From: Sesamum alatum
Lineage: Eukaryota; Streptophyta; Magnoliopsida; Lamiales; Pedaliaceae
Reading direction: 5' to 3'
Length of the DNA stretch: 64,000 bases
Assembly: GCA_034509735.1 (NCBI GenBank)
Contig: JACGWO010000003.1
Coordinates: 3,720,001-3,784,000, forward strand
Shown: in pieces, positions 22,958-35,160 of the stretch
Numbering within the stretch: the stretch's first letter is position 1
Layout of the letters: each line of letters begins with the position of its first letter
Program-made: the position numbers and the translations under genes
Notes under the pieces: model-generated
Told to the model about the DNA's origin: nothing
Database searches by the model: none
Seen by the model: the letters and a program-made list of their open reading frames with translations, nothing else

Positions 22958-23384
22958 TTAAATATATTTTTGGTCCTGTAACTTAGACTATTTAGCGTTT
23001 TTATCTTTTAACTTTCTAGGGTAGCATTTTAGTCCTGCAACTTTATAATTTTTGCAATTTCAGTTCTTTAATTCGCCGAAGTTCACCTCCACTGGCGAGA
23101 AAAAGGATTCGAATCGCGAAAATAATAAAGATGTAGGATCAAAATATTACTTTAGAAAGTTAAAGGACAAAAATGCTAATAGAAATAGGCCAATAGGAAC
23201 AAAATTCCCAATTTTAAAATGTCACGTGAGAGACACATACATTTTTTCGGCAAGAAGGGTGAACTCCGGCGAAAAAAGGACTAAAATCACGAAAATTAAA
23301 AGGTATAGGACCAAAATGCTACTCTTAAAAGTTAACTACGAAAACGCCAAATGACCTAAGTTGCGCGACCAAAAATGCATTTAA
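22958..23384. mobile_element. Foldback MITE with GGTCC-type ends (R2)
   Basis: 427 bp. The left end (TTTTTGGTCCTGTAACTTAG) is inversely repeated at the right end (CTAAGTTGCGCGACCAAAAA). A second, internal pair of inverted repeats (AAGTTCACCTCC / GGGTGAACTCCGGC) makes it one long imperfect hairpin. No coding capacity. The R3 copy is split by the CACTA element (46955-46981 and 54365-54785). Confidence 0.72.
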
Positions 23385-23801
23385 GCCTTACTTTCTACTT
23401 TAGCACACAATTAGAATAAATTTATAAATATATTTTTTTTAATTTTAATTATTTAAATAGTTAACTCAATATTTTATCTTTTACATTAAAAAATGTGCAT
23501 GTGGGGTAATTGAATCTTAAAATCCATTAAGCAGGTTTAGTCCTTGCCTTCAAGGGAGTCGATAAATTAATCAATTAACCAGCAAAAAGGTTGATGCCAA
23601 CTGGCAACTGGTGATCATTCAGTATAGAAAAAAAAGTAAGTAAACATTCAGCGAAATACATTTACATGTTTAGGTTGATACCCCAATAGCACTTGAGCAT
23701 GCAAGCTCTGACTGTTAGCATTAGATAGTGAGGAAGAGAAATAAGGGGATGACTTACAACCTTGAAATCCCTTGTGCAAATCCCAGAGCAAATTCTGCAC
23801 C

Positions 23802-24087
23802 CACAGGTAGAAACTTAATACTTAACCATGGTAAAAAATAAATAGTCCTAGTAATAGTTATTGATCACGGTCATGCAATTGTTGTTAGTCGTAGTTTTTT
23901 TGAGTGTGGCTAAAGTATTTATAATGGTCAAAAACTATGGCAAAACATTACCATGACTCATAGCCATAGCACAAATAATTTTCATGGTAGATAATTAAAT
24001 TTTTGCATCGATTTTGTTTAATTATGGTTAATAATAATTATTTATCACGATTTTAGTCCATAATCAATATTAAATTTTCTTCTAGTG
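23802..24087. mobile_element. CACTA-derived MITE in R2
   Basis: Same element and same position as 14988-15275 and 55208-55496, ending TTCTTCTAGTG and flanked by ACC on both sides. Left end CACAGGTAGAAA. Confidence 0.7.
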
Positions 24088-24430
24088 ACCCTAATAATCA
24101 TCAACAAGAGACCAGATGTTGTAATGATCTTCAAAATCCAACCACTGGTGCAACTGATCTGCAACCGATTCAATAGAAACAGTAGCATCAACAAAGCTTC
24201 TTGTCCACGAACAGGACACTTGGGATTCTTTCAAATTGAATCCCTCTTTGAAAGACCTGTTTCATGAAAGAATTTCCCATAAATTCTTCTTATGAAAATC
24301 CCTATTTTCGGCCCATGTCAAAGATAACCCAGCATTGCTAAAACTTGCACATGATACACATCCGAACCGTATAAATACTAACCACAACACACTCAATAAT
24401 CAACTTAGAAATCCAGTAAAGTTATGAAAT

Positions 24431-25330
24431 TTAAAATGGGAAAATTATTTTTTTAGTCTTAAGTATGTTCAATATTAATTTTAGTCCAGTAACTATGATT
24501 ATTTTTTTATTTAATCCTTTTAAGTTTCAAAATTGATAAAATTTAGTCATTCAGTGGCCGGAATTTTAATTTTTTGTAGGAAAAACGACATGGCATGTCA
24601 ACTGAATATTTTTTGAGGGATTTTAATCCTATGTTGATTTAGAATTGAGTTAGAAGACATGTTGGACATAATTATATTATATGTATAATTATAATTTATA
24701 AAAATAAAATTATTATTTCAAAGAGAAAAAATCCACCCCCACCCACGACCCTCCCCCCTCTCCCCCTTCTCCCAGACGCCTCCCCCCTTCCCCCAGCCGC
24801 ACCCTTCTCACCCATGTGCGACGGGCTGCTGTCACCCATTGCAGCAAGAGTGGCCGCCATCGCCCAAGGGTGGGAAGGGGGGGAGGCGTCTAGGGGAAGG
24901 GGAGAGGTGGGTGGGGTGGGGTAGGGTGGATGGGTTTTAATTAAAATTTTGATTAATGTAATTTAAAATAATTACAAAAAAATTAAATTTTTAAAAGAAA
25001 GTTAATAAATATTTAAAAAGTTAAGAAAATTTTAATTTGGTTTTGGAATTTAAATTATGAATTTTATACATTTGTTTTGGAATTTTGATATTTAAATAAT
25101 GGCCACATGTCAATACACGTAGTTGTTCACGTATATAAAGTTGTCAGGAATTGAAGAAATTTCTAGCTAATTTTCAAAATCTCATAGGAAAATTATGTAC
25201 AAAACCCAATTTGGATTAAGTTTTATCAATTTTAAAACTTAAAGGACTAAATAAAAAATGGGTATAGTTATCGGACTAAAGTTAATATTGGACATACTTA
25301 ACGGACTAAAAGGATAATTTTTCCATTTAA
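24431..25330. mobile_element. Foldback element with GC-rich centre (R2)
   Basis: Copy of 15655-16560 with both arms and the CCCACCC / GGGGTGG centre (24733-24930). The centre differs from R1 by added CCCCTTCCCCC and GGGGAAGG repeats, so it is length-variable. Confidence 0.65.
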
Positions 25331-25635
25331 CATCGAAGGGAAAATATAGGTGGTAAAAATTAAAATATGAAATCCAAATGATCCAAATCAACTGCAAACA
25401 ACACGCTTTACCAATGCATCTAAGACATGTAAACAACAAATAACTAAAATCAACCTGAAAAAAATAAATTGAAAAGTGTAACTATCAAGTACTACTATTA
25501 CAATTAACGTTAACTATTTATTAATTTATTTACCAAACTCACAGCAGTTCAGCCACTCCAACAAATCAACAACTAAAAGCTTCTATTTAAGCAACTCAAA
25601 GGAACCATGAAACAATCACGAATTGTTGTTGGATC

Positions 25636-27120
25636 AAATTTTATTAATTATATTTAAAGTGATATTAATTATTTAATATTTGTTATTTCCCGTTCACCCT
25701 CAATAATATCATACCACTTGTAAATATTTCAGCATGCTTAAAAGCACTTAATTATAGTCATCGGATCTTAAGCATGAAGAATCGTAATTTTATGCATGAT
25801 AAGACAATATTTTGAAAAAATCTCTACGTTACTTTGCCTTTGTATTAAACAATAGTGATGGCGGAAAATTAAATCCTAATATATTTTTTTTTCAAAGATC
25901 ATGAGTACGTAATTAAGGTACATGATGCAATCTTGGTAAAATAGTCTGAAATAAAACTTTTAACATGATAATGATATCAAATAAAATCGATTCTGCTTAG
26001 AAGATAATATGAAAGGGCCGGATAAAATATAATTTAACCCCTTGTGATGTGAAAAATGCTTAGAAAACTTCCCCAAGAAAAACAAATATAACAACCCCCC
26101 CCCACCCCCCCACCCCCCCCCCCCCCCCCCACACACACAATATTTTCAAAATATATCAAAAGAACGCCCAGAACACTAGCGGTGTGCCACACACTCCCTT
26201 CATTTCACTTGGCCTAATTTTTTTAAAAATAAGTTAATTTTGCTTTTTCATTTAGGGTTAAATACAATTACCCCCTAAAGTATCCATCTCACATCGATTA
26301 CCCCCGTAAAGTATTAAAACCTTCAAAAAAGAAAAAAAAAAAAACTGACCTTCTAACTCCTTTAACTTTTTAAGTTTAAATGTCCATTTTACCCTTAGTA
26401 AAATTTGCTTTTTAAAAAAATTAAAGATTTTTAAAATACCAAAATAACGCTTTGTCGAAACTTTGTCTAATCTAGTTTCACTTGTTTATCGAGCTCTTTT
26501 TATTTTTATAATTCTAAAATATTTGAAGTTCATTTTATTTAGTTTCATTTGTTTTGTCAAACCATGCAAGTGAAAAAGAAATTTATATATGCATATAATT
26601 ACCATATATATATTATAAATATATATTAATTGTATATTTTTTATTAATTCATCAGCCGTTTTGATTTTATTAATTGTATATTTGTTTAAATAATATATAT
26701 ATATATGTATAAATTTATTTTTAATTTGGTTTTGACAAACAAGTGAAACTAAAATAAAAATAAGCTCCAAGTACTTTAAGATTTTGAAAATAAAAAGAGC
26801 TCGATGAAAGTGTGAAACTAGAATTAGAAAGAGGTGATATTGGTATTTTATAAATACCTTTAATTGTTTGTCATAAAGGAATTTTTAGTAAGGGTAAAAT
26901 GGACTTTTTAGGCTTAAAAAGTAAAGGAGTTAGAAAGTCGGGGGGGGGGGGGTTTAAAGATTTTAATACTTTCGGGGGGTAATTGATGTAGGATGGATGC
27001 TTTAAGAGTGGTAACTGTATTTAACCTTTAATTTATGAACTGCCTGATTTTGTTTGTTGCCTTCAAAATTTTGCAGGAAACAAATCAAATGTTCTTAACT
27101 ATATTTAATATTAGCATGAA
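25636..27120. repeat. ALMT 3'-flank repeat, copy 2 (split)
   Basis: Second copy of the ~680-bp flank, interrupted at 26255-27026 by a palindromic element. A C-rich simple tract (about 26095-26135, with A interruptions and a CA run) replaces the short C-run of the other copies. Confidence 0.8.
26255..27026. mobile_element. 772-bp palindromic MULE-type MITE
   Basis: Terminal repeats GGTTAAATACAATTACC on the left and, inverted, GGTTAAATACAGTTACC on the right. The inner sequence is also inversely repeated (AGTTTCACTTG... with its complement), so nearly the whole element can fold back. It is flanked by TTTCATTTA (26246-26254) and TTTAATTTA (27027-27035), a 9-base duplication with one change, as for MULEs. 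R1 has the uninterrupted site near 17440. No ORF of interest. Confidence 0.75.
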
Positions 27121-27348
27121 CAAATATACACTAAAATAATAACAATTGATAGGTTACAAATAATTCTGTTGAAACTATTACAAAACACTATACCCTCCAA
27201 TCAACTCATGGTTCTCGTGGGAAGGTTGACAATCTTTGTTGCTAGATGGTAATGGCCCGTCAATCTTGATCCCCACCTCATTAATAGGGTCAGCAACGTT
27301 ATCATCCCACTGTAGTGTTCCACCGCCTACCGTTGAGCCTCCAACATT

Positions 27349-28608
27349 TTATTCACTTCTATTAATAATATCATCGGCGAGTTCCAGATTTCCATCATCA
27401 GGTTGTTGCTCCTTATCAACTCTAGCCTTTGAGTGGAAATTTTGAAAACATGCTTTATTCAAAAGTTCAATAACAAATACATAAATTTTCTCTATGAGTT
27501 CTATTATATTAATAAGTACTGAGGTGATATGCATTTGGAAGGTTATCTCTAGAAGGTCTATGGATGGCATTGAGGCCCCTGCTAGTATGTTTTTTATATC
27601 ATCAACAGCCACTTTGGAATAATTGATGTAAACTTCAGTGACTGATGATGGATATGTCATTGATTTAATTATTGAGGTTGATTTCCTCAATGCCTTTCCT
27701 GATTCAATGATAATTTTTATCCAGGTTTCACGAATTCCTATTGGAGTAGTGGTAACTGCCAGTGAAATTAAGATAGTTAACCAAAGAAATCAAAATGGCT
27801 AAATAGTGATGAATTGAGGAATGCTTGTTTGATGTGTGGAGTTTGTGCATCCAATAAGTATTTTGGAATGGCAAGCACATTCCCTAACTAGAAGCCCAAT
27901 CTCCAAAATTACCATGATCAGGCTCCCACCATGTTTGAATTGCCTGAAAATATTTATCAATTAATATTAACACTATACATACTTTAAGCAAACAATATGA
28001 ATAATAATAATAATTAATAATTATGTCATTATTTTTTATATAATACAATAGTTAATAATAAAGATGGTCATGCAAATTACTAACCAGTGACTCCTCAGCC
28101 TCTTTGCAGTGTAATACACTTTCATATAGTTGATGATGTGAGTCGTCGTCATCATCGGAAGAATTACTAAGAAGTTGGTATCCGATAACTGTAAAGTCAA
28201 TTCTATAATAAGCTCATGGAACTAGTTTAATTAACAAGGAAAAGTGTAAGAAAGTTTCATAGTTTTGAATTACATCGTCTTTGGTATACCTTCTAAGATA
28301 ACTTCAAGGTTTTCCATGTTTTCAGAGACGAGATCATGTAAGTCTTGGCCTGCCCAAACTGGGTAAACGAATATGGATGCTGCGATGCATATTGCTCCAC
28401 CAATCAAAACGATGCACAACCTTTGGTAAGCCACTTGTAGAACTTTGTTGCCCGAAGAACTCGATAGAGCCACCAGAAAAAAAGTTTCTATAAGTATTCC
28501 GACCCCACAATCACATCTGATCTTCACAGTTGGGAAAAATCGAGTAAATGTAGATACAGCAATTGTATTTAAGAGAATTTGGGAAAATAAAAACGTGTTA
28601 TAACTCAA
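27349..28608 (-). pseudogene. ALMT pseudogene, best-preserved copy (R2)
   Basis: Minus-strand exons: 28608-28290 (VSTFTRFFPTVKIRCDCG, then IGGAICIAASIFVYPVWAG, the last membrane helices); 28188-28085 (IGYQLLSNSSDDDDDSHH to AEESL); from 27943 (AIQTWWEPDHGNF); and about 27745-27349 (IRETWIKIIIESGKAL to LLEITFQMHITSV and ELLNKACFQ). GT and AG borders fit at 28289, 28188, 28084 and 27943. ALMTs carry malate and other anions across plasma membrane or tonoplast. The N-terminal pore exons are absent, the WEPDHG exon runs into a stop, and an in-frame stop lies before MLEAS, so no working channel. Confidence 0.82.
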
Positions 28609-29109
28609 AAAGGATATTCTCTCTCTCTATTTTATATATATATATATATATTTGAAATTATAGGAAGATCAGTTTTTTATATTTGAAAAGGTAAGAAAAA
28701 GTTGGTTCATAAGAAGACCCAAAAATCCAACTGTGGTTGCTTGTAATTTTGTAAAAATGAGATGGAATGAGTTTGATTAAAATGAATTTTTTAAGTATGT
28801 ATATTAAATGTGAGACCAAAATATAATGATGACAGTTGATGTGATGTGTATAAGGTATTAAATAAAAATAAAATGTAATGGTTATATCGGTGATGTAGTA
28901 TGCTTTGTTCTAGAGTAGTGAAATGTGTTTACGATTTTATTTTCTTGAATCAGAAAATTATTCCTACAACAAAAAATGGTTTTAACTTGATCGGATGGAG
29001 TGAGATGAATAACAACTCACAAGCAACCACAAAGCTCTTGTTTCTCTCCAGCAAGTCAGCCAAATAATCGGCTCTAACTCTGAGCACTCCAACTATAAAG
29101 ATGCACAGC

Positions 29110-29761
29110 TCCTATTAACTTTATTTAAAGTAATATTGATATTTAATATTTTGTTATCTTTTATTCACTCTCAGTGATATCATACCACTTGCGAATATTT
29201 CCGCATGCTTGAATGCAATCTAAATTCTAATCATCAGATTTTAAGCATGAAGAATCGCAATTTTATGCATGATAAAACAATATTTTGAAAATATCTCTAC
29301 GTTATTTTGCCTTTGTATTAAACAACAGTGATGGTGGAAAATTAATTCCTGATATATTTATTGTAAAGATCATGAGTACATAATTAAGGTTCGTGTGCAA
29401 TCTTCAGTTAAATAGTCTGAAACAAAACTTTTAACATCATAATGATATCAAACAAAATCGATTATGCTTAGAAGATAATATGATAGGCTAGGATAAAATA
29501 TAATTTAACTCCTTGTGATGTGAAAAATATTTATAAAACTTCTCTAGGAAAAACAAATATAACAAGAACCCCCCACAATATTTTCAAAATATATCAAAAG
29601 ATGATGCCCTCCACAGTGGCGGTGTGCCACACGCCCCCTTCGTCTGGCCTAAATTTTTAACAATAAAATTAATTTTGCATTTTAATTTATGAACCATCTG
29701 ATTTTGCTTGTTGCCTTTGAAATTTTGCAGGAAACAAATCAAATGTTCTTAAGTATATTTA
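29110..29761. repeat. ALMT 3'-flank repeat, copy 3
   Basis: Third copy, lying upstream of the R2 ALMT (minus-strand sense). It should be followed by the C-terminal exon of another ALMT, as copies 1, 2 and 4 are, but the B LTR begins instead at 29762. Confidence 0.8.
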
Positions 29762-30887
29762 GTACTGTAGAGCCTAAATGTTCATCCCCGTATATTCACC
29801 TAGTCTCTAGTGCCATGGATCGTTGCTAGACGGCCACTCATGGTGACGGACGGATTCTAGGAATCCAACCAAGTCTAGCTGAAGGTGAACCTAAAGAGTC
29901 ACACACAATCTGCACACATAACGTATTTAATTTGTAATTAAGTATTTGGAGAAATTGAGAGATTAAATTGGATTTAATCGGGTCCTTATTGTTTTGGGAA
30001 GAAAAAGGGATTTATCTAATAAATTAGATTTATTAGAGATTAATTTAATGGGCTTGGAATAAATATTTATATTTAATATATTTATTTATTTATTGCCCTT
30101 TGGAGTATTTAAATAGGATTTAAATATACCTTTAAATTAAATCAATGGTTGAGATTAAAGGGAGGAATCAATGGCTAAGATTGGTTTGACCAAGAAGCTA
30201 GAACTTGACTAGGATTTGACGAGGTCAAATCCTACTCATGGAGGAGTCTTCAAAGTGTTGGAAACTAGAAGAGGAATAGGATTCCTCCTTTATAAATACT
30301 CCTAAGTATACACTTTGAAAAAGATGATAAATCTTGAAACACACACACACACACTACTTGTCTCCCTCCCTCTCCCTCTTCGCCGCGCATCTCTCCTCCT
30401 CTTCCAAGAAATATCTTTTCTTGTTCTTTTGTTTTGATAATTGAACATCAAGGAGGATTGATCTCGTTAATCAATAACGTTTGATCGATCCGTCCTCTCC
30501 AAAAATACACTTGTTCTTTCGCTAGCACGAAGATCAAGATACGTGAGCGGATTGCGTGTACGAATTAGAGGGTCTCCTATACGAGATCTTGGAGCAAAAT
30601 GGGAAACAACGCGAGTACCGATTAGAAAACAAAAACGACAATCGGTAGGTTTCCGGTTTATGGTTTTCGTCCCTCTTTCTTTTAAATCCTATGGCGTCCA
30701 TGATTATTTTATATGTTTTATTATTCATGACATACACCGAACGCCCGGAAGTTACAATGGAACACCCCTTGAACGCATTTGTTCTATGTATATTAATGCA
30801 TGTTTAAATTCTTGAAATTTATATTATACCGCGCTTCCGCATTCGCGCTACTCCCGGGACGATCCACACGCCTACCCTAGGCTTTCG
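29762..30887 (+). repeat. Family B 5' LTR, truncated at its start
   Basis: Matches 36331-37479 of the 3' LTR. The first ~817 bp (U3 start) are gone; the break joins R2 sequence at a shared TACT. A TATAAATA box lies at 30291-30298 and a CA-repeat at about 30338-30353. Confidence 0.9.
30291..30298 (+). promoter_or_regulatory. TATA box of the family B LTR
   Basis: TATAAATA in the LTR; the 3' LTR has the same box at 36880-36887. This is the normal position for the promoter that starts the element RNA. Confidence 0.6.
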
Positions 30888-30888
30888 G

Positions 30889-30900
30889 TGGTATCAGAGC
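30889..30900 (+). other. Primer binding site of family B
   Basis: TGGTATCAGAGC, complementary to initiator methionine tRNA, one base after the LTR end. Identical to the PBS of family A. Confidence 0.93.
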
Positions 30901-32729
30901 CCGGTTCGGTGTATAGGCCTAGGGGTTTGTGTGCGTTTTGACGCATGAAAACGTGTATGGCATGATTTAATTAAATCTAGATGTTTTAATTGAAAAACAT
31001 GTCGTTTTCTAGCTTTTAATTAAGTATGATTTATTGGTAATGTTGGTTTCTTGTTCTTCTTGGGAAATGGGGGCAAAACGAATAAAACGGAAGAAAATGG
31101 CAAACGTGGCCTGTCGGTAGCTGACCGCGCACGCAGTATGGCCAGGCAAGGCGCGCAGGCAGGTAGGGGAGCCTACGCGCGGCAGCCCTGCCCGGCGCGC
31201 ACAGCGTGCGCGTACCCGGCTGGCATGCGCGCGCGCATGCAGGTAGGGGAGCCTGCGCGCGCGCGCCAGTCCAGTGCGCCGGGACGCCCGAGCGCCCGGA
31301 GCGTGGCCAGGGAGGCCGCGCGCGCGGGCACCCGATGCGCATCTGCGCGCACAGCCCACGTGCAGGAAGCGCACGCAGGCGGCACGGCAGGGTGGCGCGC
31401 GCGGGCAGAGGTGCCTGCGCGTGACAGCCTGCCGACGCGCGCCAGCATGCCAACGAGAAAGGTGTATGCCAACGGTTGTACCATGTTTTTCATATGTTAT
31501 TTGTTTATTTATCATGGAATGATATGATTTGTAATCATGGAATATTAGCATGTGTTTATGTGATTGGATCATGTAATTATGTGCGTTTAATGGAAATGGA
31601 TGATCGCGAACCCTAGGCCGAATGTATGGTTTAATTTATGTTGGGCTGTGTGCCACTTTTGCTTTCTCTTTCTCCTCTTCTAGTTACCTTGGAATAATAA
31701 ACCATTCTTTCTCCCTCCTAATGTACTCCCCCTGGGTTTTCGCTGGGGTTTAGTAATGAGGATTTTATCTTTTATGTTTTTGGTGGAGAAGAAGGAAGGC
31801 CCACATGGAGAGCCCCGAATGGAGGTTCCAAGGCGTTTCCATGGAGATCTGAAGAGGAAAGAGACCAAGGCCCATCAGCATGATGATCGGGTTGCTATTA
31901 ATGTAATAGTGTAGGACCAACCCTAGATTGACCATAGATCCACTACGGGCTCAGTGGGTCGCATAGGATTCGGGCTCGTGATCATCCAACAGGGGCGTGC
32001 TAGGCTTTAATTTTGCATGTGGTTGTTATGGTGAATGAATGGTTTTATTTATCGTATAACTGCTATGCGATGCAATTTTTAATTACGCATTATGGATGAA
32101 TGTGTTTATGTATGAGATCTTGGTCATTTACAACTCTCACTTGGTTGGACCAATGTTCAAATATTAGACCCTAGACAAAGTGGACATGGACTCTAGGAGT
32201 CTGTCCATGCCTTCCAATCCATGGCATAGTTAGGAAGCTAATTTAGGTCGATAGCGTGGTCTCACGAGTTGTGGCACGACTATCGTACTTAAAAGAAGTT
32301 GCATTATGTCATGAACGAAAAGTAGACCACTGTTACCTGGCTCACGAGTCGTGGAGGTAGCAGCGGGTCTATGATTCGGTCGATTGAGCCGGGTCTAACG
32401 TCCAATTAGCATGATTCGCTTGGAGTCCTCGGGATCATGTGAAAGAGTGAGGCAGTTATATTGGGAATCTCGTGGGACGAGAATGGTATGCTATACCTCC
32501 CGCAGGATTCTTCCCATGCGAATCATAAAAGTGGGGTATGGGAAAATTCGTTGTGGATCGCAAGCCCACTAGGAAAAGGTTTCCCGAAAACGACGTTTGA
32601 GAGTATCGTGTTTTCGTATAAATAGTGGGAGCATTAAATAACTAAAGTCCAAGTGTTTAATTATTTATCAAAACTTCCGTCTTTTTAAAATTATGATGAT
32701 CGTAGTTTTATTTTAAATATAGATTTAAA
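30901..32729 (+). other. Family B leader with GC-rich repeated block
   Basis: Untranslated leader of about 1.8 kb. 31110-31450 is extremely GC-rich, with many GCGC runs and a near-repeat AGGTAGGGGAGCCT at about 31162 and 31241. Open frames up to 187 codons on both strands here are products of the composition and match nothing I know. The rest shows no gene. 31915-32000 matches the leader of family A. Confidence 0.7.
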
Positions 32730-33612
32730 ATGTCTAAGAATCCATTATCAACCATACTTGAGACCAACAAGTTAATGGAACAAATTACAACGACTGGTTG
32801 CGCAATCTGAGGATAGTCCTGGATTACGAGAACCAAGGCTACGTCATGGACGAGTCGTTCCCTAGGACATTGCCGGAAGGATCCACGCCAGAAGAACGTG
32901 AGACGTTCGAGACTTGGCATAAAGATAACCGGAAAGTCCGTAGCATCATACTTGCCTCTATGACGAATGAGATTCAGAAGCAGTATGAAAGGCTAGACGA
33001 TGTCCCTTCCATTATGGCTCGCATGAAGGATTGCTATGTAGTCCCAGACCGGCATACTAGGTATGTCGCGACGAAGGCGTTCTTTGGAACTAAAATGACC
33101 GAAGGATCCCTGTACAAGAGCACGGGGTTAAAATGCTTACCCTGGTGGAAAAGCTCGAGGACCTCAAGGCAGGCCTCGATAACGAGACGTACATAGATAT
33201 GATCCTTCAGTCTCTCCCACCCTCCTTCAACCAATTCATTGTTAACTATAACATGAATACACTTGAGAAGGGTATTCATGAGTTAATCAATATGTTGGTG
33301 CAATACGAGGCAACAACCAAAAAGTCCACACCGTCGGTATTGTTTGGAGATGCTTCGACTTCCAAAACAAAAGGCAAGGGTGCCGGACGTTGAAAAAGGA
33401 AGAAGGGAAAAGGAAAAGCCGTTAAACCAGCTACAAACACTAAGAGTGTTCCCATTGCCAAAGAGGGGAAAAGCAAAGGAAAAGGGAAGGTTGACTCCAA
33501 GCAACAGTCAAGGGCATATGACATATGTATCAATTGCCGTGAGAAAGGGCATTGAAAGAGGGAGTGCCTCAAACTCCTCTCCAAACAAGGTATCTTTGCG
33601 ATTGAGGTTAAT
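32730..33612 (+). pseudogene. Family B gag (frameshifts and stops)
   Basis: ATG at 32730 gives MSKNPLSTILETNKL, then a one-base loss near 32772 shifts the frame; 32798-33196 continues (DWLRNLRIVL is the native reading) until another slip near 33130, and 33133-33393 carries LINMLVQYEATTKK. Two TGA codons replace Trp: at about 33394 and inside the zinc knuckle CINCREKGH*KREC (33520-33566). The protein would be the capsid and RNA-binding part. Homologous to A gag along its whole length. Confidence 0.86.
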
Positions 33613-34842
33613 ATGGTTACTAACTCTGCCTCTTGTGTATTAGATACCGGCTGTGGAGCTCACATTTGCAATGATTTGCAGGTGCTGAAAAGAAGCAGAA
33701 AATCGGGTAGCAGGGATATGATCCTAAAGCTTAGGAATGGCAAGGCCATCTCGGCAGGAGCAGTAGGATCCGCCACTCTAGTAGTTAGTGATCGTATTAG
33801 TATAGAGTTAGAGCAAGTTTATTATGTACCTAGTATGATTAAAAACATCATATCCATTCCGTTGTTAGACAATAGAGGATATGAGTTTATGATCAATAAA
33901 AATTGCTTTTATTTGATGAGGTGTGGAATTGCTCATTTGCTTGGTACGCTTAATAATGGGCTCTATATCTTACAACAAACGAACTTCGTTCTAAATGCTC
34001 AACACAAACGTAAAATAGATAACAACGGGAACGCACGACTGTGGCACGCTAGGCTAGGTCACATATCCCAATACAGGATGAAGAGATTGGTAGACTCAAA
34101 GAACCTAGAGGTAGGGAACTTGAGTGAGCTACCAACTTGTGAATCCTGTCTAAGAGGGAAAATGACCAAGAGGCCCTTTGTAGGAGAAAGCAGGCTTGCC
34201 ACAGGTCTGTTGGACCTGGTCCATACAGACGTATGTGGACCACTAAGGACACAGGCCCGAGGTGGGTTCTCCTACTTCATAACCTTCACCGATGATCATT
34301 CACGGTATGGTTATGTATACCTGATGAGGTACAAGTCTGAAGCTCTTGAGAGGTTTAAAGAATTCAGACTTGAAGTTGAGAACCAAACTGGCTGCAAAGT
34401 TAAAGTCCTATGGTCAGACCGAGGTGGAGAGTACCTTAGTGCTGAGTTCCTTGATTATCTTAAAGCAAATGGTATAATATCTGAATGGACACCTCCCGGG
34501 ACACCACAGTTAAATGGGATCTCTGAAAGGAGGAATCAAACCCTGTTAGACATGGTTCGATCCATGATGAGTTTTACCAAATTGCCCTTATCCTTTTGGG
34601 GCTACGCATTGGAAACTGCAGCCAAGTTATTAAATTTGGCGCCAACCAGTGTATTGACCCAAACACCATATGAAATATGGCACGGCAAGTCTGCGTCCTA
34701 CAACTACTTGAAAGTGTGGGGTAGCCCCGCATACATCAAGAGGCTAGTGGGAGACAAGCTAGAATCCAGGTCTAGCTTATGCAGGTTCGTTGGATGCCCT
34801 AAAGAAATTGCAGGTTATTACTTCTATGACGCCTTGGAATAA
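33613..34842 (+). pseudogene. Family B protease and integrase
   Basis: One open frame: protease CVLDTGCGAHIC with DTG intact, then LWHARLGH and CESCLRGK (HHCC zinc module), then the D,D,E core HTDVCGPL, SDRGGEYLSAEF and NGISERRNQ, then YLKVWGSPAYIKRL. It ends at a TAA after YYFYDALE, where family A continues as YYFYDPSEQKVF. This is the longest intact stretch of any element in the window; the integrase core looks structurally complete. Confidence 0.9.
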
Positions 34843-35160
34843 AATGTATTTGTTTCAAAGAACGCAGTGTTCTTGGAACAAGGCTTTCCAGAGGATATCC
34901 AACCTGATGAACTGGTCCTTGAGGGATCAAGTGATGGAAACCAGTCATCAGTGGAAGCCGCGGATTCCTCACCAAGAGGATTCAGGAAAAATACATAAAG
35001 GGTTAACCAACCTGGAGGAGTCTAGAATGCTAAGAGGAGTCTAGAATGCTAAGCATGAAGGACAACCTCAGGAAGGGACAGCCTCGGTACCTGAAGCGCC
35101 AGCTCCTATACAGTCAGCGCCCACAGTCACCACTAACGTTCCCATTCTCCTATAGCCGAA
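34843..35160 (+). pseudogene. Family B linker with reverse transcriptase deleted
   Basis: Native codons continue (NVFVSKNAVFLEQGFP) but stops and slips accumulate. A 19-bp unit is exactly doubled at 35015-35033 and 35034-35052. Near 35155 the sequence jumps straight into RNase H (AEYIAASEAAKEAVW). All RVT_2 motifs, including YVDD, are absent, so about 1.2 kb or more of pol has been lost. Confidence 0.82.

Larger units (their letters stand above)
22490..29761. repeat. Duplicated block R2 (most complete ALMT block)
   Basis: Homology with R3 begins near 22490 (matching about 46720), before the start of R1 homology, and runs to 29761. It contains a GGTCC-type foldback element, CACTA-MITE, exon-like segment, GC-cored foldback element, ALMT 3' flank with a 772-bp insertion, the ALMT pseudogene, and a second ALMT 3' flank. 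It keeps empty versions of the two large insertion sites of R3. It stops at a junction with the B LTR. Confidence 0.88.

Noticed and set aside
26095..26135. C-rich tract as a possible telomere-like or G-quadruplex element
   Set aside because: It replaces a short C-run present in the other four flank copies, so simple slippage explains it.
31009..31572. 187-codon minus frame and several 70-158-codon frames
   Set aside because: Same cause: a GC-rich leader block without stop codons. Protein content is low complexity.
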